Positions 19,053-24,405 of a stretch of 24,405 bases of DNA are shown piece after piece. Each line of letters begins with the position of its first letter. Position 1 is the stretch's first letter. The translations under genes were made by a program, and so were the position numbers. Under the pieces are notes generated by a model, which saw only the letters and a program-made list of their open reading frames with translations, was not told where the DNA came from and searched no databases. The stretch is from CAYVQF01 sp964454015 (GTDB lineage: Bacteria; Myxococcota_A; Bradymonadia; UBA4248): NCBI GenBank assembly GCA_964454015.1, contig CAYVQF010000074.1, positions 1 through 24,405 on the forward strand. Direction: 5' to 3'.

Positions 19053-19907
19053 ATGAGACTGGAAACGATCCGCCGTTGGCTTGAATGCCATCTCAACCAC
19101 CCCACTGCCGTGGCTCACTTCCACAGCGGCCGGGAACGACACCCTGTGCTTGCGCCCTTTGCCAACCCCCAGGAGGTCATCGCCTACCTCCACACGCGGG
19201 ACATCAGACAGCGCAGAGAGCGGAGCGCCCTGTGCGCCGCCATGCTCGCCGAGGCCCAGCGCGGCGAGTGTGAGAGCTGGGCGAGCCTCCTGCTGACGGG
19301 CCTCTTCCCAGGGCTGCTGGGGATTCGCGCCACGATGCGGCCTGTGGCCACACTGGACGCAGAGGAGCTTGACGCCATGCTGTTGTCGGCCTTCCTGGAG
19401 ACGGTCTGGACCTTCCCGCTAGCGAGCCAAGGGAAGCTGGCCCTGGTGAACCTTCTTCTAGGAACCCGCAAGGCCGTCTGGCGACAACTCGCGCTCGAGA
19501 GCCGCAGAGCGGCGACAGAGTGTCTCCTCCCAGAGGCCTATGTCGAGCAGAGCCCTGGGCACTTCCCCTCACCGGAATCCTTTCTCTTGGCCAAGGAAGC
19601 GGCGGCTCTCTTGCCGGCTGGGGGAGCGCTGAGCTGGGTCGAGGAGAAGCTCCAGGTGGAGACCGAGGACGACCTCCTCCTGGTGCTCGGCACCCACGCC
19701 TCGGGGAAGGCCCTCATCGACTGGGTCCGCGGACAGCGCCCCCAGCTCGGCGCTGAGGCTCTGCTCAAGGAGTACAGCCGCCTGCGCCGGCGCCGGTCTC
19801 GGGTGCTCGCACGGCTAAGGCAGCGAACCACCATGGCCACGCGCCACGCTCTTCTCTATCCAGCGCCGTGCCTGGATGACAGCGCGTCGTGCTGGTCGGC
19901 GCTTTAG
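19053..19907 (+). CDS. Hypothetical protein, 284 aa, faint sigma-factor-like C-terminus
   Basis: I do not recognise this protein with confidence. It is helical throughout. A middle segment (AEELDAMLLSAFLETVWTF, then RKAVWRQLALESRRAA) resembles sigma region 2-type sequences, and the last quarter (EDDLLLVLGTHASGKALIDW, then EALLKEYSRLRRRRSRVLARLRQ) could be a region 4-like helix-turn-helix with a basic recognition helix. This suggests an element-encoded transcription regulator, weakly. It shares the motif SQGKLAL with the next small gene. GGAGA six bases before the ATG supports the start. There is no signal peptide. Confidence 0.65.
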   Translation: MRLETIRRWLECHLNHPTAVAHFHSGRERHPVLAPFANPQEVIAYLHTRDIRQRRERSALCAAMLAEAQRGECESWASLLLTGLFPGLLGIRATMRPVATLDAEELDAMLLSAFLETVWTFPLASQGKLALVNLLLGTRKAVWRQLALESRRAATECLLPEAYVEQSPGHFPSPESFLLAKEAAALLPAGGALSWVEEKLQVETEDDLLLVLGTHASGKALIDWVRGQRPQLGAEALLKEYSRLRRRRSRVLARLRQRTTMATRHALLYPAPCLDDSASCWSAL

Positions 19908-19952
19908 GAAAAGTCCCTGTCCCACTGCTGCGCTCAGGCGGCTCTAAACCTT

Positions 19953-19972
19953 TGTGAGGAAAAAGCCTCACA
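19953..19972 (+). promoter_or_regulatory. Perfect 7-bp hairpin in the leader of the small gene
   Basis: TGTGAGG, a six-base A-rich loop and CCTCACA form a perfect stem-loop about 25 bases before the start of the 104-aa gene. No T run follows, so a rho-independent terminator is unlikely. It could be an operator, an mRNA stability structure or a protein-binding hairpin. Confidence 0.45.
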
Positions 19973-19997
19973 GGCTCAACCCAGAGGAGTGCCCACG

Positions 19998-20312
19998 ATG
20001 AACTGTTCCCCGTCCTTGGATACGGCAAGCCCAATCCCCTCAGCACCCGCGACACCGCCACCACCGGCGCCAACGCCGCCTGCGCACGCTGCCCTGCGGG
20101 AGGCCTTCCACGAGCTGGTCATGGCCCTGTTGGGCCTCTTTGAGGTCTACCAGGCCGCACCAGACTTGGTGGAGCACACCGCCAGAGAGGTCGAGGCCAT
20201 CCTCCGGCGCCACCTACCCATGTCGCCGAGGTTCGCCCGGAGCCAAGGAAAGCTGGCCCTGGAGCGCCTCCTGGACGAGCTGGAGGCCGCCGCGCCCAAG
20301 CCCGAGAACTAA
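19998..20312 (+). CDS. Small helical protein with Pro-rich N-terminus, 104 aa
   Basis: Residues 10-30 are a Pro/Ala-rich disordered tail (APATPPPPAPTPPAH), and the remainder is predicted helical (LREAFHELVMALLGLFEVYQ, then RSQGKLALERLLDELEA). No family is recognised. AGAGGAG is nine bases upstream of the ATG; a GTG at 19989 is too close to it. It is co-directional with the putative ssDNA-binding gene and primase, so a minor replication or regulatory role is plausible. About 22 bases encoding SQGKLAL are nearly identical to part of the preceding gene. Confidence 0.62.
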   Translation: MNCSPSLDTASPIPSAPATPPPPAPTPPAHAALREAFHELVMALLGLFEVYQAAPDLVEHTAREVEAILRRHLPMSPRFARSQGKLALERLLDELEAAAPKPEN

Positions 20313-20387
20313 CCTTTTTCAGTGTCCAACCATTGCCGCAACTAAAACGAAAGAAACAAAAGAAAACGAAAGAAAGGAGACCGAACA

Positions 20388-21104
<717 letters not shown>

Positions 21105-21134
21105 GCCAGTACGCCACCAGGGAAGCAACACGTC

Positions 21135-24100
21135 ATGGAAGCGCTCCGCGATATCATCGACCAGGTCAGAACGCGCACGGACCTCGTGGCCCTCATCGGG
21201 CGCGACACCGCGCTTCGCCAAGCCGGCTCCGTCTACAAAGGCTTGTCGCCATTTCGCCAGGAACGCGATCCCTCCCTGGTGGTGTGGCCCCAAAGCCAGA
21301 CCTGGCGCGATTTCTCAGGCGGCCTGGCCCACGGCGGCGACTGCCTGGACTACCTCATGGCCCGTGACGGCCTGGGATTCTGGGAGGCGCTGAGCGGACT
21401 CGCTTCTAAGGCAGGCATCGCGCTCCCTGGCCAAGACAGCACCGACCTCGCCCAAGTAGCCGAACGGCGCCGCATCGAGGGCCTGCTCACCGAGGCCGCC
21501 CGCTACTACCACCAGCGCCTGCCGCCATCGCTCCGCGATACCTGGTTGCGGCAGCGCTACGGCTTCACCGATGCCACCATCGACCAGTTCCTGCTCGGCT
21601 TCGCCACCGGCGACCTCTACCAACACCTGGTTGATGGCATGGCCGTGTCCCAAGACGAAGCCCTGGCCACGGGCCTCTTCGTGCGCCTGGGCGACGGCCG
21701 GGTCGTGGACTTCTTCCAGCAACGCCTGGTCTTCCCGTACTGGCGGCAAGGCCGCGTGGTCTACTTCATCGCTCGCCGTACCGAGCGCACGCCCCAGAAC
21801 CCCTGGGAAGAGGCCAAATACAAAAAGCTTCTCCTGCGCTCCGACAAGCACCCCTACATCTCGCCGGTGCTCCAAAACGACACCTTCTACAACGAGGACG
21901 CCCTGCTGGGCTGGAGCGCCAAACGCAAGCTCCCGCGACTCCTCATCACCGAAGGCGTCACGGACTGCATCTCCGCCATCCAAGCCAGCATCCCCTGCAT
22001 TTCGCCAGTCACCGTCCGCTTTCGCAAACGCGACCTGCCCAAGCTCGTTGCCATGACGGCAGCGGTCGAGGAACTCATCCTCTGCAACGACAACGAGGCG
22101 AGCGGCATCGGCGAGGCTGCGGCCCTGGAGACCGCGCAGTGCCTCCATGCGGCGGGGCGCGTGGTTCGGCTGGCGACCATTCCGCGTCCCAAAGAGGCGT
22201 CCAAGATCGACCTCAACGCTCTGGTATCCACGGGCGGTGCTACAGCGCTGCATCATGTCCTGGATGCGGCGCCAGACTGGATCGAGCACCAGATCCTGGC
22301 CATCCCAGCCGACAGCAACCCCCACGCCCTGAGCGCCCAGTTGCAAGCACTGGCGCCAGCTATCCAACAGGCCGCCCCCGTGCTGCGCGACGCCTACGCC
22401 AAGCACATCAAGCGCCGCTTCAAGCTTCGGGCCGCCACCCTGCGGCAGCTCTTGCCAATAGAGCGCGCCGCAGTGGCTCGGCAAGACTTGCCTGGCGCCA
22501 AGGGCCAGGTCTTCGACCTCGGGAGCAGCTACGGGGCGATGGACCGCAAGGGCAAGTCCGAGGTCATCTCCAGCTTTGTCATCCGGCCACGGCGGCGCAT
22601 CGAGATGGCGGACACCTTCATCATCGAGGGCGATGTCGTCACCACCGCCGGCACCTGTCACCCTGGGGTACGCTTCCCCCGCGAAGCGTGGCACGGGCGC
22701 AGGCACTTTCTCAAGGCCTTGCCTGCGGCCGACATGGTCTGGACCGGGAACGACGAGCAGGTCCAGGGCTTGCTCAAGCTGCTCAATGCGCAGGAGATCC
22801 CCCGGGCGCGGGGTCAGCACCACCTGGGTTACACCGAGCTGGGGGCGGAATCGCTGTGGGTGCTTCCGGAGATGATCATTGACGCCGATGGGATTGTTCG
22901 AGGGCGAGGGCGAGAGGTGCACTTCATTGACGATGGCGCGGTACTGCACCGGAAGATGCGCCACTTTACGGAGGTGGATCCCGAAGAGACGCGACGGCTG
23001 GCCAAGTGCGTGCTGCCCAGGCTCTTGGCGTTGAACGCGCCGGAGGTCATCCTGCCGGTGATTGGGTGGTTTTTTGCGGCGCCGCTCAAGCCGCGGATTC
23101 AGCGGGTGCTGGGGCATTTCCCCTTTCTTTGCGTTTGGGGGAGTCCGGGGTCGGGGAAGTCGACGCTGCTGGCGGAGGTCTTTTGGCCGCTCATGGGGGT
23201 GGCGCGGACGGAGCCCTTTAGCGCGACGGAGACGGAGTTTGCGCTGTTGCGCTTGCTGTCGGCGACGAACTCGATTCCCGTCTTCATTGACGAGTACAAG
23301 CCCGGCGATATGGCGCGCAGTCGGCGACAGACCCTGCATCGCTACCTGCGGCGGCTGTATACGGGTGAGGATGAGAGTCGGGGGCGCGCGGACCAGAGCG
23401 TGGTGACGTACCATTTGCAGGCGCCGCTGTGTTTGGCTGGGGAGAGCCGGCCCATTGAGTCGGCCTTGGCTGAGCGGATGCTGGTGGCCAACCCCAGCCC
23501 CAATGTGCTGGCGCAGTCGCCGGACTGCGTGGCGGCGATGAGGGCGCTCAAGGCAGAGGACCTGGGGCTGTTGGCGCCGGCGCTGATTGCGCACCTCTTA
23601 GGGCGCGATACCGGTGCAGATCTGGCGCGCGCCCAGGCCCTGTTGGCGGCGCTGTCAGGGGAGAAGCGGCTGCCGCTGCGGGTGCGGGATAGTCTGAGCG
23701 TGGCCATCTGCGGGCTGTTGCACTTTGTGGGCTTTGGACAAGCGATGGGAGTGGACCTTGCGGACTTGGACTTCGGGGCGCTGCTGCGGGGGCAGCAGGA
23801 GGACTTGCTTGAACGAGGCGGCGCCGGGGTCAAGAGCGGCCTGGATTACTTCCTGGAGACGCTCTCGGCGCTGGCGGTGAGCGGGGCGATTCAGCACAAC
23901 CGCCAGTACAGCTACGCTGGGGGGCACTTGGCTTTGCACCTTGGCTCCTGCCACGCGGCCTATGCCGAGCATGCACGGCGAGTGGGCTTTGAGGGGGAGG
24001 TCTTGGATAAGAAGGCGCTGCTGCGGCAGATGCAGGAGAATCACCAGCGTGGAGGCTACGTGTTGGAGCTGAGCCGGGTGGTGAGTTTTGGTTCGCGCTA

Positions 24101-24188
24101 TGACAAGCGGCGGGCGGCGCTCATCGACCTCGAGGCGGTCAAGGGGCAGCTCGACGTGGACGCCTTCCCGACGGAGCCTGGCGCGTAA
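21135..24188 (+). CDS. Phage/satellite-type primase-helicase (TOPRIM plus P-loop ATPase)
   Basis: A 1017-aa replication protein. Residues 1-100 align in pattern with the DnaG CHC2 zinc domain (VYKGLSPFRQERDPSLVV, DFSGGLAHGGDCLDYL), but the zinc ligands are missing (SPFRQE where C-x2-H is expected). A TOPRIM primase core follows, with LLITEGVTDC (E273) and ILCNDNEASG (D319, E321). The C-terminal half is a helicase-type ATPase with Walker A GSPGSGKST (G669-T677) and Walker B VFIDEYKP (D719, E720). It would synthesise primers and unwind the element's DNA. Third-base usage shifts from C-ending to G-ending codons near 22800-22880, hinting at fusion or recombination. GGGAAG lies about ten bases before the ATG. 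Confidence 0.88.
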   Translation: MEALRDIIDQVRTRTDLVALIGRDTALRQAGSVYKGLSPFRQERDPSLVVWPQSQTWRDFSGGLAHGGDCLDYLMARDGLGFWEALSGLASKAGIALPGQDSTDLAQVAERRRIEGLLTEAARYYHQRLPPSLRDTWLRQRYGFTDATIDQFLLGFATGDLYQHLVDGMAVSQDEALATGLFVRLGDGRVVDFFQQRLVFPYWRQGRVVYFIARRTERTPQNPWEEAKYKKLLLRSDKHPYISPVLQNDTFYNEDALLGWSAKRKLPRLLITEGVTDCISAIQASIPCISPVTVRFRKRDLPKLVAMTAAVEELILCNDNEASGIGEAAALETAQCLHAAGRVVRLATIPRPKEASKIDLNALVSTGGATALHHVLDAAPDWIEHQILAIPADSNPHALSAQLQALAPAIQQAAPVLRDAYAKHIKRRFKLRAATLRQLLPIERAAVARQDLPGAKGQVFDLGSSYGAMDRKGKSEVISSFVIRPRRRIEMADTFIIEGDVVTTAGTCHPGVRFPREAWHGRRHFLKALPAADMVWTGNDEQVQGLLKLLNAQEIPRARGQHHLGYTELGAESLWVLPEMIIDADGIVRGRGREVHFIDDGAVLHRKMRHFTEVDPEETRRLAKCVLPRLLALNAPEVILPVIGWFFAAPLKPRIQRVLGHFPFLCVWGSPGSGKSTLLAEVFWPLMGVARTEPFSATETEFALLRLLSATNSIPVFIDEYKPGDMARSRRQTLHRYLRRLYTGEDESRGRADQSVVTYHLQAPLCLAGESRPIESALAERMLVANPSPNVLAQSPDCVAAMRALKAEDLGLLAPALIAHLLGRDTGADLARAQALLAALSGEKRLPLRVRDSLSVAICGLLHFVGFGQAMGVDLADLDFGALLRGQQEDLLERGGAGVKSGLDYFLETLSALAVSGAIQHNRQYSYAGGHLALHLGSCHAAYAEHARRVGFEGEVLDKKALLRQMQENHQRGGYVLELSRVVSFGSRYDKRRAALIDLEAVKGQLDVDAFPTEPGA

Positions 24189-24405
24189 AGCCAATGCGTC
24201 TCAAGGTGTTGATTCAATTGAAAGAAAGCTTGATATGGCCGCCGGAAGAAGCGTGTATGCCGCGTCGAGACTGGAGGCCGGAGACTTGAGACTGGAGGCC
24301 GGAGACTTGAGGCTGGAGGGGCCAAGGCTTTTATGGCTGGAGGCCGGAGACTTGAGGCTGGAGGGGCCCATGCCAACGCGGAACCTAACGTCGAAGCGAC
24401 CGAAT
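24189..24405 (+). repeat. CTGGAGGCCGGAGACTTGA minisatellite at the right edge
   Basis: The 21-base unit GACTGGAGGCCGGAGACTTGA occurs twice in tandem from about 24267, followed by GGCTGGAGGGGCC. After a short interruption there is another GGCTGGAGGCCGGAGACTTGA plus GGCTGGAGGGGCC (to about 24368). The same CTGGAG/CCGGAG theme appears at the ends of the 222-bp tandem units and, degenerate and inverted, near 640-665. No gene seen. Confidence 0.75.

Noticed and set aside
21315..23594. 759-aa minus-strand open frame
   Set aside because: It is the shadow of the primase-helicase in high-GC DNA and has no domain motif.
24260..24372. CRISPR-like short repeats at the right edge
   Set aside because: The copies are directly tandem or irregularly spaced without unique spacers, which is typical of a minisatellite.

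Overview
The window is high-GC bacterial DNA from a draft assembly: a run of exactly 100 N at 15613-15712 marks a scaffold gap. Two secreted lipoproteins with EGF-like Cys-rich modules and SUMF1-type (formylglycine-generating-enzyme-like) domains, WG repeats and much accessory DNA suggest a deltaproteobacterial-grade organism (Myxococcota or a relative). That placement is inference; no rRNA or other taxonomic marker is present. I see no tRNA and no CRISPR array.

Layout. (1) 1-847 holds no convincing gene, only decayed repeat-like DNA and a possible promoter, followed by a SUMF1-domain lipoprotein (848-2032). (2) 2177-9144, minus strand, is a tightly coupled five-gene operon. In transcription order it encodes an NAD-dependent sugar epimerase/dehydratase-like SDR, a GT4 glycosyltransferase fused to a radical SAM/SPASM enzyme, a WG-repeat protein fused to an O-methyltransferase, a histidine-phosphatase-like domain fused to a nucleotidyltransferase-like domain, and a small DXD glycosyltransferase whose 3' end runs into an inverted-repeat element. 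Three junctions are 4-nt ATGA overlaps and the fourth is a 16-nt overlap. This is the best candidate for an undescribed pathway, probably building or decorating a sugar-containing product. (3) 9393-11192, minus strand, is a lower-GC TPR protein with a C-terminal R-N-x3-H signature suggestive of a HEPN ribonuclease, so possibly a defence or toxin gene.

(4) 11292-24188, mostly plus strand, looks like a partly decayed phage-like or satellite-like element. It contains an unknown small ORF, an unknown 317-aa protein, a broken DnaQ-like exonuclease, a frameshifted small-terminase-like gene, palindromic TGAACA/TGTTCA repeats, a catalytic-core-only tyrosine recombinase on the minus strand, a 222-bp tandem repeat with the gap, and a large terminase resembling Mu gp28. 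After these come a second SUMF1 lipoprotein as possible cargo, a Com-like zinc ribbon, two unknown proteins, a putative ssDNA-binding protein and a 1017-aa primase-helicase. No capsid, portal or tail gene lies inside the window.

How the genes may work together: the operon encodes activities for sugar modification (SDR), glycosyl transfer (GT4, GT-A), radical chemistry (rSAM/SPASM), methylation and phosphate handling, which is coherent for assembling and tailoring a glycan or glycosylated metabolite. The element encodes replication (SSB-like, primase-helicase), packaging (terminases) and recombination (integrase) functions, but the frameshifts and the integrase/repeat insertion between the terminase genes suggest packaging is impaired.
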